NCBI RefSeq assembly: GCF_902141855.1 | Contig: NZ_CABFVH010000019.1 | Span: forward strand, 43,025-107,024 | Length of the DNA: 64,000 nucleotides | DNA from: Methylobacterium dankookense | GTDB taxonomy: Bacteria > Pseudomonadota > Alphaproteobacteria > Rhizobiales > Beijerinckiaceae | Direction: 5' to 3' | In this document: positions 1-8,909 of the stretch, in pieces | Numbering within the stretch: the stretch's first letter is position 1 | Layout of the letters: every line of letters begins with the position of its first letter | Position numbers and translations under genes: made by a program | Notes under the pieces: generated by a model | Databases searched by the model: none | Told to the model about the DNA's origin: nothing | What the model saw: the letters and a program-made list of their open reading frames with translations, nothing else

Positions 1-739
1 TCCCAACCCAATGTCATGAATGGGCTCTTCCCCGCCCCCTTGCGGGGAGGGGGTAGGGGTGGGGGTGGCCCAGGATGAGGCGTGACGGTGCCTTCTGCCC
101 CACCCCCACCTCCAATTCCTCCCCGCAAGGGGGAGGAGAGCGGGCCCAGCTTATGACAATAAGCTTGACATGCGAGAACAAAACACGTACGCAGCTCCCC
201 ACGCGCTGTCCCACGGCGCGACGGGTCCTGCAACCCGCCGCGCCGTGAGCAGGGAGCCCGAGCCGGATGACCGCCGGCAAGGACCAGGACAGCGCGGCGG
301 TTCCCGCGTCGCCGGCCGGTCAGCCGGTGCCCCGGGCGCCTCTGCGCGACACAGGGCCGTTCTCGGCGCCAGCCCGGACGAACACGGGACAGCGCCGACA
401 GTCCGGCCTGCAGGTCGAGGAACCGATGCCGGGCCCAATACGAGGCCGGGTGCAGGACACGTTACGTCTGCCGAGGACGAGGCTGGGATGGGGGACGCAC
501 CGCGTCGCGGGACCAACCCCGATACCAGGCCATCCGAGGTCGGGGTCGATGCAGGCGGGTATCCAAGAAACCGCGACGCTCAAATCGGGTGAGACCGGGC
601 AGCCTGCCTCTCTCATCCGCGGGACGCCGGGGGACCGGTGTTTGCGCATATCGTTCAGGGTTCCGCGGCGTCCCGCGTCTCCCTCTCCGGCCAAGCCTCC
701 GGCGTCACACGACGCGCGGAGCCGAAGACGCGTGGGCGC
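1..739. other. No convincing gene; repeat-bearing intergenic DNA
   Basis: Several frames are open here, but the translations are low-complexity Arg/Pro/Gly/Ala strings without a recognisable domain, signal peptide or good ribosome-binding site, as expected from stop-poor GC-rich DNA. The only structure I see is a palindromic repeat at about 31-139. From 170 to 739 I find nothing I can support as a gene or RNA. Confidence 0.6.
31..139. repeat. Palindromic intergenic element, family B, copy 1
   Basis: The left arm has CCCCCTTGCGGGGAGG followed by a G-rich run; the right arm has CCTCCCCGCAAGGGGGAGG. The interior carries GGTGCCTTCTGC. The second copy, at 39470-39575, has the complement of this interior, so the two copies lie in opposite orientation. 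No protein is encoded. Confidence 0.75.
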
Positions 740-964
740 TCAGCCCTTCGAGCGCAGCACTACGGCGGGGCCCGGACCGCGCGCCGGGTCGCAGGCGGTG
801 TCGAAGGCGTTGAGCGGCAGCGGGCGCGAATCGCAGACGAAGGCGTCCTGCGGGCCGGGGGCCGGGACGGGGTCGCGCGCCACGATCGGGTTCGGCGCGC
901 AGGCGCCGACGGTGCCGAGGACGAGGGCGGCGAGCGCGGCGGCTTTCAGGTTCAGGCGGCGCAT
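740..964 (-). CDS. Small lipoprotein, unknown function
   Basis: A 74-residue product. The N-terminus is MRRLNLKAAALAALVLG, a basic n-region and hydrophobic core, followed by a VGAC lipobox with Cys22, so the mature form should be lipid-anchored. The remaining ~50 residues are Pro-rich and hold two more cysteines (Cys44 and Cys58) that could form a disulfide. GAGGG lies about five bases upstream of the ATG, which supports this start over a longer in-frame extension to 1267. I do not recognise the family. It follows alaC on the same strand with a 154-bp gap, so a shared transcript is possible. Confidence 0.6.
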   Translation of the reverse strand: MRRLNLKAAALAALVLGTVGACAPNPIVARDPVPAPGPQDAFVCDSRPLPLNAFDTACDPARGPGPAVVLRSKG

Positions 965-1118
965 GCAACCCTCGGGAACGCAAGGAACGATCGGGACCCC
1001 TCCGGAAACCCTCGCCCAGCGCATCGCGCGCGACAAGCGCCGCGGCACCCGCGGCGGCGGCTTTACCGGTCCCTGTCGCCCGGCCGCAACATCGCGGCCG
1101 GGCCGGCGAGTGCGGGGG

Positions 1119-2372
1119 TCAGCCCGCCTTCGCCATCGGGTTCTCGGTGGGGGTCGTGATGGGGACGACGTTGTGCAGGGTCTTGTCGGCGCCGTCGAAG
1201 AAGCGGCGGATGTTGCGCGCCGCCTGCCGGATGCGCTGCTCGTTCTCGACCAGCGCGATGCGGACATACTCGTCGCCGTGCTCGCCGAAGCCGATGCCGG
1301 GCGCCACCGCCACGTCGGACTTCTCCAGCAGCAGCTTGGAGAATTCCAGGCTGCCGAGCTCGCGGAACTTCTCCGGGATCGGCACCCAGGCGAACATCGA
1401 GGCGGCGGGCGCCGGGATCTTCCAGCCGGCCTTGCCGAAGGAATCGACCAGCGCGTCGCGGCGCTTGCGGTAGATCGAGCGCATCTCGTGGATGCAGTCG
1501 TCGGGCCCGTTCAGCGCGGCGGTGGCCGCCACCTGGATCGGCGTGAAGGCGCCGTAATCGAGATAGGACTTCACCCGGGTGAGCGCCGCGAGCAGGCGCT
1601 GGTTGCCCACCGCGAAGCCCATGCGCCAGCCGGCCATGGAATAGGTCTTCGACAGGGAGGTGAACTCCACCGTGCAGTCGATCGCGCCCGGCACCTGCAG
1701 CACGGAGGGCGGCGGCTCGCCGTCGAAATAGACCTCGGCATAGGCGAGGTCCGAGAGCAGGATCAGCTCGTGCTTCTTCGCGAAGGCGACGAGGTCCTTG
1801 TAGAAGTCGAGGCCCGCCACGTAGGCGGTCGGGTTCGAGGGGTAGCAGACCACGAGCGCCACGGGCTTCGGGATCGAGTGCTGCATCGCCCGCTCGAGCG
1901 CCGGGAACATGGCCGGCGTCGGCTCGGCCGGCACGGAGCGGATCACGCCGCCCGCCATCAGGAAGCCGAAGGCGTGGATCGGGTAGCTCGGGTTCGGCAC
2001 CAGCACCACGTCGCCCGGCGCGGTGATCGCCTGGGCCATGTTGGCGAAGCCCTCCTTGGAGCCGAGCGTCGCCACCACCTGGGTGTCGGGGTTCAGGCTC
2101 ACGCCGAAGCGGCGCTGGTAGTAGCCGGCCTGGGCGCGGCGCAGGCCGGCGATGCCTTTGGAGGCGGAGTAGCGGTCGGTGCGCGGGCGCCCCGCCGTCT
2201 CGCAGAGCTTGGCGATGACGTGCTTGGGGGCGTCGAGGTCGGGATTGCCCATGCCGAGATCGATGATGTCGGCGCCGTTGGCCCGGGCGGCAGCCTTGAT
2301 CCGGTTCACCTGCTCGAAGACGTAAGGCGGAAGGCGCTTGATGCGGTGGAAGTCGGTCATGGCATTGTCCAT
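1119..2372 (-). CDS. alaC: Class I/II PLP aminotransferase, AlaC type
   Basis: This 417-residue fold-type I aminotransferase probably interconverts glutamate plus pyruvate with alanine plus 2-oxoglutarate in the cytoplasm. Landmarks match AlaC: RLPPYVF near residue 13, MGNPD near 41, GSKEG near 104, VPNPSYPIH near 125, and the PLP-lysine motif SLSKTYSMAGWR with Lys242. The family is often labelled LL-diaminopimelate aminotransferase in this clade, and I cannot separate those activities by eye. An alternative start, MTDFHR, lies four codons in. The 120-bp upstream gap separates it from a lipoprotein gene on the same strand. Confidence 0.8.
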   Translation of the reverse strand: MDNAMTDFHRIKRLPPYVFEQVNRIKAAARANGADIIDLGMGNPDLDAPKHVIAKLCETAGRPRTDRYSASKGIAGLRRAQAGYYQRRFGVSLNPDTQVVATLGSKEGFANMAQAITAPGDVVLVPNPSYPIHAFGFLMAGGVIRSVPAEPTPAMFPALERAMQHSIPKPVALVVCYPSNPTAYVAGLDFYKDLVAFAKKHELILLSDLAYAEVYFDGEPPPSVLQVPGAIDCTVEFTSLSKTYSMAGWRMGFAVGNQRLLAALTRVKSYLDYGAFTPIQVAATAALNGPDDCIHEMRSIYRKRRDALVDSFGKAGWKIPAPAASMFAWVPIPEKFRELGSLEFSKLLLEKSDVAVAPGIGFGEHGDEYVRIALVENEQRIRQAARNIRRFFDGADKTLHNVVPITTPTENPMAKAG

Positions 2373-2492
2373 CGCGCACGGGTCCCGTGTGGCGCTTCTT
2401 GGGTTCGGGCGTGCGGGTCGGCCTCTCTAGCACGGAAGGCCATTGCCGCCGACCCCGAAAACGAGCCGCCCGGCGCCGGCCCGGGGCGCGGA

Positions 2493-2873
2493 TCAGGGGG
2501 TCGGCGCAGAGGCCGGAGCAGGAGCCGGCGACGGGTTCACGGTCTTGCCGGCGCTCTCGGCGGCCTTGCCGCGGCTGACGTTGCGGCTGCGCGCGTTCTC
2601 GAGCTCCGCCTCCAGCGCCTTCTGGCCCTCCGTGGACTTCGCCCGCACCGTCCGCTTCGGCGCCGAGACGCCGACCGGCATGTAGTCCTGGTCGGCCTTG
2701 CGGCTGCTCGCGACGAAGTCCGGCGCGTCGGGGCCCTTCGGCGCCGAGCCCACGATGCCGGTGCCGCGGAGCGCCCCGACATCGCCGGAGCAGCCCCCGG
2801 CCCCGAGCAGGGCGGCGAGCAGGAGGGTGCGGGTGCTGCGGGTCACAGCTCTGTGATGGTTGGCGAAGAACAT
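2493..2873 (-). CDS. Putative lipoprotein, unknown function
   Basis: From the ATG at 2873 the product is 126 residues: MFFANHH, then a hydrophobic stretch LLLAALLGAGGC that ends in an AGGC lipobox. The mature part contains a segment of mixed charge (EAELENARSR) and a Pro/Ala-rich tail. A GTG at 2900 would add nine residues; neither start has a clear Shine-Dalgarno. The family is not recognised. It diverges from phaC, whose start is 153 bp away, so the two could share a promoter region. Confidence 0.55.
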   Translation of the reverse strand: MFFANHHRAVTRSTRTLLLAALLGAGGCSGDVGALRGTGIVGSAPKGPDAPDFVASSRKADQDYMPVGVSAPKRTVRAKSTEGQKALEAELENARSRNVSRGKAAESAGKTVNPSPAPAPASAPTP

Positions 2874-3026
2874 GGTGCGGATGTAGCGGCGGCCGGTCAC
2901 GCCGGTCTGGCAAAATCTCTGGCTCGCGCCTTAATTTGTCGGAAACGAGGCCCGTCCTGCGTTAGCTTGGATCAGGGCCCGCCGCGCATCTCAAGGCGCG
3001 GGCGGATCATAGGGAGAGATGCACGC

Positions 3027-4823
3027 GTGACCAGCCAGCCGTCGCTGCCGCCGCACGTACCCGATTTCGAGGCGCTGTCGCGCAACGCGGGCCTGTTCGT
3101 CGAGGCCATGGGACGCAACGTCTCGAACATGCTGAAGCCCGCGGACGGGGCGGCGGTGCCGGGCACCCCGCCCAAGGAGCTGAACGAGATGGCCCGCACG
3201 CTCGGCCTGGTGGCCGAGCGTTGGCTCTCGGACCCGCAGAAGAGCCTGGAGGCGCAGACCCGGCTGAGCGAATCCTTCGTCACCCTGTGGGGCCATACCT
3301 GGCTGCGCCTGCAGGGGCAGGAGCCGCCCCCGGTCGCCGCCCCGGAGCCGAAGGATCCGCGCTTCGCCAATGCCGAGTGGTCGACGAACCCCTATTTCGA
3401 CTTCATCAAGCAGAGCTACCTGATCCTGATGCGCTGGGCCGAGGACCTCGTCGAGGAGGCCGAGGGGCTCGACGAGCGCACCCGCCACAAGGCGCAGTTC
3501 TACCTGCGCCAGATCGCCGGCGCCCTCTCGCCCTCGAACTTCGTGCTGACGAACCCCGAACTGCTCCGGCAGACGCTCACCGAGAACGGGGCGAACCTGC
3601 TGCGCGGCCTGCAGATGCTCCAGGAGGACATCGAGGCGGGCAAGGGCGCGCTGCGCGTGCGCCAGACCGATGCCACGAGCTTCGAGGTCGGCCGCAACGT
3701 CGCCGTGAGCCCCGGCGAGGTGGTGTTCCGCAACGACCTGATCGAGCTGATCCAGTACGCGCCGACCACCGAGACGGTGCTGAAGCGGCCGTTCCTGATC
3801 GTGCCGCCGTGGATCAACAAATTCTACATCCTCGACCTCAATCCGCAGAAGAGCTTCATCAAGTGGATGGTCGACCAGGGCCTGACGGTGTTCTGCATCT
3901 CCTGGGTGAACCCGGACGAGCGGCACGCGGACAAGGACTTCGAGAGCTACATGCGCGAGGGCATCGAGGCGGCCATCGACGCGATCGGCGCGGCCACCGG
4001 CGAGCGCGAGGTGTCGGCGGCAGGCTATTGCGTCGGCGGCACGCTGCTCGCCGTGACGCTCGCCTACCAGGCGGCCACCGGCAACGTGCGCATCGGGAGC
4101 GCGACCCTGCTCACCACGCAGGTCGACTTCACCCATGCGGGCGACCTCAAGGTCTTCGCCGACGAGGAGCAGATCCGGGAGGTCGAGGCGCGCATGGCCG
4201 AGCGCGGCTACCTCGAGGGCGCGCGCATGGCCAACGCCTTCAACATGCTGCGCCCCAACGACCTGATCTGGTCCTACGTGGTGAACAACTACGTGAAGGG
4301 GAAGCCGCCCTCGGCCTTCGACCTGCTCTACTGGAACGCCGACGCCACGCGCATGCCGGCGGCCAACCACTCCTTCTACCTGCGCAACTGCTACCTGGAG
4401 AACAACCTCGCCCAGGGGAAGATGGTGCTCGGCAACGTGCGCCTCGACCTGTCGAAGGTGAAGGTGCCTGTCTTCAACCTCGCCACCCGCGAGGACCACA
4501 TCGCCCCGGCGCTCTCGGTCTTCGAGGGCTCGCGCCGGTTCGGCGGCCCGGTCGACTACGTGCTCGCCGGGTCGGGGCATATCGCGGGCGTGGTCAACCC
4601 GCCGGCCAAGCCGAAATACGGCTACTGGACCGGCGGTCCGGTCCAGGGGCGCCTGGAGGACTGGATCGACGCCGCGACGGAGAACAAGGGCTCGTGGTGG
4701 CCCTACTGGTTCTCGTGGATCGAGGCGCAGGCGCCGGAGCGGGTGCCCGCCCGCATCCCGGGCGCGGGCTCCCTGCCCTCTCTGGGCGCGGCGCCGGGCA
4801 CCTATGTCCGGATCAAGTCCTGA
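3027..4823 (+). CDS. phaC: Class I poly(3-hydroxyalkanoate) synthase
   Basis: This 598-residue enzyme polymerises (R)-3-hydroxyacyl-CoA, mainly 3-hydroxybutyryl-CoA, at the surface of polyester granules. An N-terminal PhaC_N region covers roughly residues 90-260 and an alpha/beta-hydrolase core follows. The lipase-like box GYCVGG places the nucleophile at Cys335. Asp490 in REDHIAP and His518 in GSGHIAG complete the triad. Length and lack of a partner subunit fit class I. The GTG start at 3027 is favoured by AGGGAGAG nine bases upstream and by a PhaC-like N-terminus; the frame stays open far upstream without sense. A strong hairpin follows the stop. A second synthase of another class lies at 52.1-54.0 kb. 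Confidence 0.95.
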   Translation: MTSQPSLPPHVPDFEALSRNAGLFVEAMGRNVSNMLKPADGAAVPGTPPKELNEMARTLGLVAERWLSDPQKSLEAQTRLSESFVTLWGHTWLRLQGQEPPPVAAPEPKDPRFANAEWSTNPYFDFIKQSYLILMRWAEDLVEEAEGLDERTRHKAQFYLRQIAGALSPSNFVLTNPELLRQTLTENGANLLRGLQMLQEDIEAGKGALRVRQTDATSFEVGRNVAVSPGEVVFRNDLIELIQYAPTTETVLKRPFLIVPPWINKFYILDLNPQKSFIKWMVDQGLTVFCISWVNPDERHADKDFESYMREGIEAAIDAIGAATGEREVSAAGYCVGGTLLAVTLAYQAATGNVRIGSATLLTTQVDFTHAGDLKVFADEEQIREVEARMAERGYLEGARMANAFNMLRPNDLIWSYVVNNYVKGKPPSAFDLLYWNADATRMPAANHSFYLRNCYLENNLAQGKMVLGNVRLDLSKVKVPVFNLATREDHIAPALSVFEGSRRFGGPVDYVLAGSGHIAGVVNPPAKPKYGYWTGGPVQGRLEDWIDAATENKGSWWPYWFSWIEAQAPERVPARIPGAGSLPSLGAAPGTYVRIKS

Positions 4824-4881
4824 GAATCCTGGATTCCAACGGTCGAGACCTTTGGCGGGTGCAGGGTGGAACCCTGCAGAC

Positions 4882-4915
4882 GAAGCCCCGGCCCGGTATG
4901 CCGGGCCGGGGCTTC
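4882..4915. terminator. Hairpin between convergent phaC and FadL-type gene
   Basis: A perfect 15-bp stem, GAAGCCCCGGCCCGG paired with its complement, closes a 4-base loop. There is no T-run, so it may act as a bidirectional or Rho-assisted terminator. A smaller 7-bp hairpin sits just before it at 4861-4877. Confidence 0.65.
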
Positions 4916-4930
4916 GAACCCGTGGCTGCG

Positions 4931-4977
4931 CGCCCCGGGACCCCGCCCAAGGGCCTCGGGCCCTTGGGGATCCCTGA
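4931..4977. repeat. Palindromic intergenic element, family A, diverged copy
   Basis: The core CCCAAGGGCC (4946-4955) pairs with GGCCCTTGGG (4959-4968). The flanks (GGGACCCCGCC and GGATCC) match, in reverse orientation, the flanks of the family A copies at 22.6, 32.3 and 47.0 kb. The palindrome core has changed but remains self-complementary. Confidence 0.5.
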
Positions 4978-4987
4978 GCCGGGTCGC

Positions 4988-6313
4988 TCAGTACTTGCGG
5001 ATCAGCGGCGCGGCCTCGACGGGCCGGGCCGGCTCGCCGAACACGTAGCGGAAGCCCACCGAGACGACGTCGGCGCTGGCATCGGCGTAGCCCGCGAAGG
5101 CGAGGTTGGCGACGTTGTAATCGCGGCCCGGCCCGGAGAGGATCCGGTTGCGGTCGAGGAAGAAGTGCGAGTAGGCGAGGTTGAGCGTCAGCTTCTCGTT
5201 CCAGCGGTAGCTCGCGCCGATCGAGGCGATGTAGCGGTCGCCGTCGGGCAGGCGCACCGAGCGGTTGGCGAAGTCGATCGGCGAGACCTCGTAGGCGAAG
5301 CCGCCGCGGAGCGTCAGGCTCGGCGACCAGTCGTACTCGGCGCCGATCGAGTAGGTGAAGCCGTCCTTGTAGTCGAGCGGCAGGTTGCTCACCGGCACCC
5401 CGAGGGTGCGCGAGACGATGCCGACATTGCCGAGCCGGGTCCAGTTGTCCCACTCGAAGCCGAGATTGATGCGGGTGACCGGGTTGATCGCCTGGGTCAG
5501 GCCGACGCTGAGCTTCTCGGGCGTGTTGAGGTTCGCCGTGACCTGGCCGGCGGTGCGGGCGAGCGCCACCAGCGGCACGCCGATCGAGCCCTCGATGTCG
5601 TGGTGCACCGAGGAGCGGTAGCCGATGCCGAGCACCGTGCCGGCCCAGGGCGTGATGGTGGCGCCCGCGGTGAAGCCGACGCCCCAGGATTCGCCCTTGA
5701 GGAAGGCGCTCGGATAGGCGGTCGGCAGCAGGCCCGGGATCGGCAGGGCCTGCCGCAGGGTCAGGCGGAAATACTCGATGTTCGGGCCCGCGGCGACCGA
5801 GAGCCACTCGTTCACCTTGAAGCCGATCACCGGGTTGAAGGCGAGCGAGAAGATCCGGCTCGACCGGCCGTAGACCTCGCCGGCCCAGGTCTGGTTCGGC
5901 TTGGTCACGAGGCCGAACGGCGCGCCGGTCTGCAGGCCGATCCAGAGCCGGTCGCTGAGCTGGTAGGAGGTGGCCCCCGCCGGGACCACGGCGCCCTGCC
6001 CGATCTCGCCCGAGCCGCCGAGCGGCAGGAAGCCCGGATTGGTGCCGATCGTCGGCCGGATCTCCGACGACAGGTTGATGAAGGTAAGGTTCTGCTCCGT
6101 CACCCAGCCCGGGTTCATGGTGATGACGGCCGGGTTCCAGAACATCGAGGAGACGCCGCCGGAGCCCGACGCCGCACCCGCGAAGGAGAGGCCCTGCGCC
6201 TGCGTGCTCTGCTCGCGGATGCCGAACGCGCCGGCGCCCGCCTCGCGCGTGCCCGACCAGAGCGCCGCAGCGGCGACGCCCGCCAGCACGAGAGAACGAA
6301 CCCTGACCGTCAT
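4988..6313 (-). CDS. OmpP1/FadL-family outer membrane transporter
   Basis: A 441-residue outer-membrane beta-barrel of the FadL/TodX type, which takes up long-chain fatty acids or other hydrophobic compounds. The start MTVRVRSLVLAG at 6313 gives a signal peptide ending near AGA. The mature N-terminus GAFGIREQSTQAQGLSFAG is the FadL plug signature, and SSMFWNPA follows as in the family. The C-terminus shows alternating aromatic/hydrophobic strands. A longer in-frame extension to 6448 would bury the signal peptide and is rejected. A 380-bp upstream region separates it from a divergent hydrolase gene. Confidence 0.88.
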   Translation of the reverse strand: MTVRVRSLVLAGVAAAALWSGTREAGAGAFGIREQSTQAQGLSFAGAASGSGGVSSMFWNPAVITMNPGWVTEQNLTFINLSSEIRPTIGTNPGFLPLGGSGEIGQGAVVPAGATSYQLSDRLWIGLQTGAPFGLVTKPNQTWAGEVYGRSSRIFSLAFNPVIGFKVNEWLSVAAGPNIEYFRLTLRQALPIPGLLPTAYPSAFLKGESWGVGFTAGATITPWAGTVLGIGYRSSVHHDIEGSIGVPLVALARTAGQVTANLNTPEKLSVGLTQAINPVTRINLGFEWDNWTRLGNVGIVSRTLGVPVSNLPLDYKDGFTYSIGAEYDWSPSLTLRGGFAYEVSPIDFANRSVRLPDGDRYIASIGASYRWNEKLTLNLAYSHFFLDRNRILSGPGRDYNVANLAFAGYADASADVVSVGFRYVFGEPARPVEAAPLIRKY

Positions 6314-6693
6314 GCTTTCCGACCCCTTCAGTTCTTTGACGGTGCTGGATTCTCGAACCCCATCCGAGCTGGCACCTTGGAAATCATTGTGGCGGGAGAG
6401 ATGATATTTTGCAAGTCTCGGATATTCTGATGGAAATCCGTAAAACACCGGTACGAATAGAGTAGATCCGCAAGAGTACTGTCCTGTGCGGTGCGGTGAC
6501 GGTACTGGCGAAATAGTTCACATCTGAACTTTATCGCCTCTTCTTGCCCCGGCGCTGCGCAGGAGCCCCTCGCTGTGATATTCCGGCAACAAAACGCAGG
6601 ATGCCCTTCCCCGGCACCACGCCGGCCGCGCTTGCTTCGACACCGTCCTGTCGCCATGGTCCCGGCGCCAGAACACCTTCCGGGAGCGACGCG
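6314..6693. other. Divergent intergenic region (porin / hydrolase)
   Basis: This 380-bp stretch between two divergent genes is less GC-rich than its surroundings around 6370-6540, as expected for a promoter region. It contains one short operator-like palindrome at 6515-6530. I see no gene or RNA in it. Confidence 0.6.
6515..6530. promoter_or_regulatory. Operator-like palindrome AGTTCA-N4-TGAACT
   Basis: Two perfect 6-bp half-sites are separated by CATC. The spacing suits a dimeric one-domain regulator. No regulator gene is adjacent, so the factor and target gene are unknown. Confidence 0.35.
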
Positions 6694-7578
6694 ATGAAGC
6701 TGATCCGCCACGGCGCACAGGGCAATGAGAAGCCCGGCCTCGTCGACCGGAACGGAGGCTACCGCGACCTGTCGGCGATCGTCCGCGACATCGCGGGCCC
6801 GGCGCTGGCGAAGGATTCCCTCGACCGGCTGCGGATGATCGATCCCGGAAGCCTGCCGCTGCTGCCGCCCGGCACCCGGCTCGGCCCCTGCGTCGGCGGC
6901 ACGCGCAACTTCATCGCCATCGGCCTGAACTTCGCCGACCACGCCGCCGAGACCGGCGCGCCGATCCCGTCGGAGCCGATCATCTTCAACAAGGCGCCCT
7001 CCTGCATCTCGGGCCCGAACGATCCGGTGATCATTCCGAAGGGCGCGGCCAAGGTCGATTGGGAGGTGGAACTCGCCGTGGTGATCGGCGCGCGGGCATC
7101 CTACGTCCACGCCAACGAGGCCCTGGATTACGTGGCCGGCGTCTGCATCTGCAACGACGTCTCCGAGCGCGAATTCCAGATGGAGCGCGGCGGCACCTGG
7201 ACGAAGGGCAAGGGCTGCCCGACCTTCGGGCCGGTCGGCCCCTGGCTCGTCACCCTGGACGAGGTTCCCGACCTCAAGGACCTGCGGATGAGCCTCGACG
7301 TCGCCGGACAGAGGATGCAGTCCGGCTCGACGGCGACCATGATCTTCGACGTGCCCCAACTCGTGGCCTACACCTCGCACTTCATGATGCTGGAGCCCGG
7401 CGACATCATCACCACCGGCACGCCGCCGGGCGTCGGCCTCGGCATGAAGCCGCCGCGCTATCTCAAGCCCGGCGAGGAGATGGTCGTGCGCATCGACGGC
7501 CTCGGCGAGCAGCGCCAGACCGTGGTGGCCTTCGACGACTGGACCGCGAAGGTCGCGGCGGGCGAGCCGACGCATTGA
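6694..7578 (+). CDS. Fumarylacetoacetate hydrolase-family enzyme
   Basis: A 294-residue FAH-family protein, a metal-dependent C-C hydrolase or isomerase. The GLNFADHAAE motif (residues 78-87), the acidic metal-site triad Glu124/Glu126/Asp155 (DWEVEL, NDVSERE), and FGPVGPW and TGTPPGVG are all present. Among FAH subfamilies it most resembles the 2,4-diketo-3-deoxy-L-fuconate/rhamnonate hydrolase group, which databases often call ureidoglycolate lyase. The substrate cannot be fixed from sequence. The start ATG has GGGAG about ten bases upstream. There is no sugar or catechol pathway gene beside it, so context does not help. Confidence 0.8.
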   Translation: MKLIRHGAQGNEKPGLVDRNGGYRDLSAIVRDIAGPALAKDSLDRLRMIDPGSLPLLPPGTRLGPCVGGTRNFIAIGLNFADHAAETGAPIPSEPIIFNKAPSCISGPNDPVIIPKGAAKVDWEVELAVVIGARASYVHANEALDYVAGVCICNDVSEREFQMERGGTWTKGKGCPTFGPVGPWLVTLDEVPDLKDLRMSLDVAGQRMQSGSTATMIFDVPQLVAYTSHFMMLEPGDIITTGTPPGVGLGMKPPRYLKPGEEMVVRIDGLGEQRQTVVAFDDWTAKVAAGEPTH

Positions 7579-7749
7579 GGCGGGGAGGCTGAAACGAGGT
7601 GTCGCGCGGCGCGAATTCGGCCGCGCGGCGTGCTCGAGCGACGAAATCTGTCATGCTGCCCCGCTCGGCCGCTTTCGTCGCGGTTCGAAAGCTCAGAAAC
7701 CGTTAGTGAGTCCCGCGCATTCTGGAGATCCTCTCAACCGGGATCACCG

Positions 7750-8814
7750 ATGCACGCTCAACGCGCCACCCTCACGGCAACGCCGGACGCGGATCCCGCG
7801 CCGCGGACCCTGCGGGACATCACTGCGCTCGTCGGCGAGGTCGGGCGCATCGCGAAGGACAAGGGCGGCGAGATCCGAAAGATCACGGGGCAGACCCGGA
7901 TGCTCGCGCTGAACGCCCTGATCGAGGCCTCCCGCGCCGGTGAGCAGGGGCGCGGCTTCGCGGTGGTTGCCCAGGAGGTCCGCGAGGTCGGAGGCCGTAT
8001 CGAGATCCTCGCCCGCGAACTCGAGACCCATCTCGCCGCGCGGATCGAGACGCTCAAGGAGGCGGTGTCCGCGATGGCGGGCCGGGCCCAGGAGGAGCGC
8101 CTCGTCGACCTCGCCCTGAACGCCGTCGAGCTGATCGATCGCAACCTCTACGAACGGACCTGCGACGTGCGCTGGTGGGCCACGGATGCGGCGATCGTCG
8201 CCTGCGCGGCGGAGCCGAGCGAAGCCGCCGCAGCCTACGCCACCACGCGCCTCGGCATCATCCTGTCGGCCTACACGGTCTATCTCGATCTCTGGCTCTG
8301 CGACCGCGACGGTCGCATTCTGGCGACCGGCCGTCCCGACCGCTATCCGGGGCTGAAGAACCGCACCGTGTCGGGCGAGTTCTGGTTCCGCGAGGCGCTG
8401 TCCCTGCCGGACGGCGATGCGTTCTGCTGCGCCGATGTGCGCCACGAGCCGGGCCTCGGCAACGCGCAGGTGGCGACCTACGCGGCCGGAATCTGGGATG
8501 CCGGCCGGCCCTGCGGCGTGCTGGCCATCCATTTCGACTGGGAGCCCCAGGCCCGCGCCATCGTCTCGGGCGTCCGCGTGGCACCCGAGGACAGGGCCCG
8601 GACACGGGTGATGCTGGTCGATGCCCGCCGCAGGGTGATCGCCGCCTCGGACGGGCGCGGCATCCTCAGCGAGACCGTTTCGGCCGATCCCTCCGGCCGC
8701 ACGAGCGGCATCGTGTCGGCCCCCCGCGCCGTCACCGCGTTTCACCGCACCCCGGGCTACGAGACCTATCGCGGCCTCGGCTGGTACGGGATGATCGAGC
8801 AGGCGCCGGCCTGA
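7750..8814 (+). CDS. Soluble chemoreceptor-like protein with C-terminal sensor
   Basis: This 354-residue protein has no transmembrane segment. Residues ~20-100 resemble the hairpin tip of a methyl-accepting chemotaxis protein ([19 protein letters not shown], then [14 protein letters not shown]), the part that binds CheW and CheA. Residues ~110-354 look like a Cache-type sensor module ([26 protein letters not shown]). The order is reversed relative to classic receptors and the coiled coil is short. It may be a cytoplasmic receptor. It is monocistronic, with no che gene nearby. The start at 7750 is chosen because upstream in-frame sequence looks non-coding. Confidence 0.7.
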   Translation: MHAQRATLTATPDADPAPRTLRDITALVGEVGRIAKDKGGEIRKITGQTRMLALNALIEASRAGEQGRGFAVVAQEVREVGGRIEILARELETHLAARIETLKEAVSAMAGRAQEERLVDLALNAVELIDRNLYERTCDVRWWATDAAIVACAAEPSEAAAAYATTRLGIILSAYTVYLDLWLCDRDGRILATGRPDRYPGLKNRTVSGEFWFREALSLPDGDAFCCADVRHEPGLGNAQVATYAAGIWDAGRPCGVLAIHFDWEPQARAIVSGVRVAPEDRARTRVMLVDARRRVIAASDGRGILSETVSADPSGRTSGIVSAPRAVTAFHRTPGYETYRGLGWYGMIEQAPA

Positions 8815-8909
8815 CGCCCGGATCCGCCATCCCGACGGGGTCGAACGGATTTGGTGGGAGAGGCACGGCGAGGCTTGATTTCTGCCGGCTGATTCCGCTC
8901 AAAGGCTGC

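Noticed and set aside
170..694. Frames of 120-140 codons on both strands near the left end
   Set aside because: No domain, signal peptide or ribosome site; Arg/Pro-rich translations are typical of random GC-rich DNA.
267..3026. Very long plus-strand frame leading into phaC
   Set aside because: It runs antisense through alaC and two lipoprotein genes; the translation is low-complexity. PhaC homology and a ribosome site begin at 3027.
2991..5807. 938-codon minus-strand frame opposite phaC and the porin gene
   Set aside because: It is the antisense shadow of two well-supported genes, rich in Arg, His and Leu repeats.
6314..6448. 45-residue N-terminal extension of the FadL-type porin
   Set aside because: It would place the signal peptide internally and has no ribosome site.
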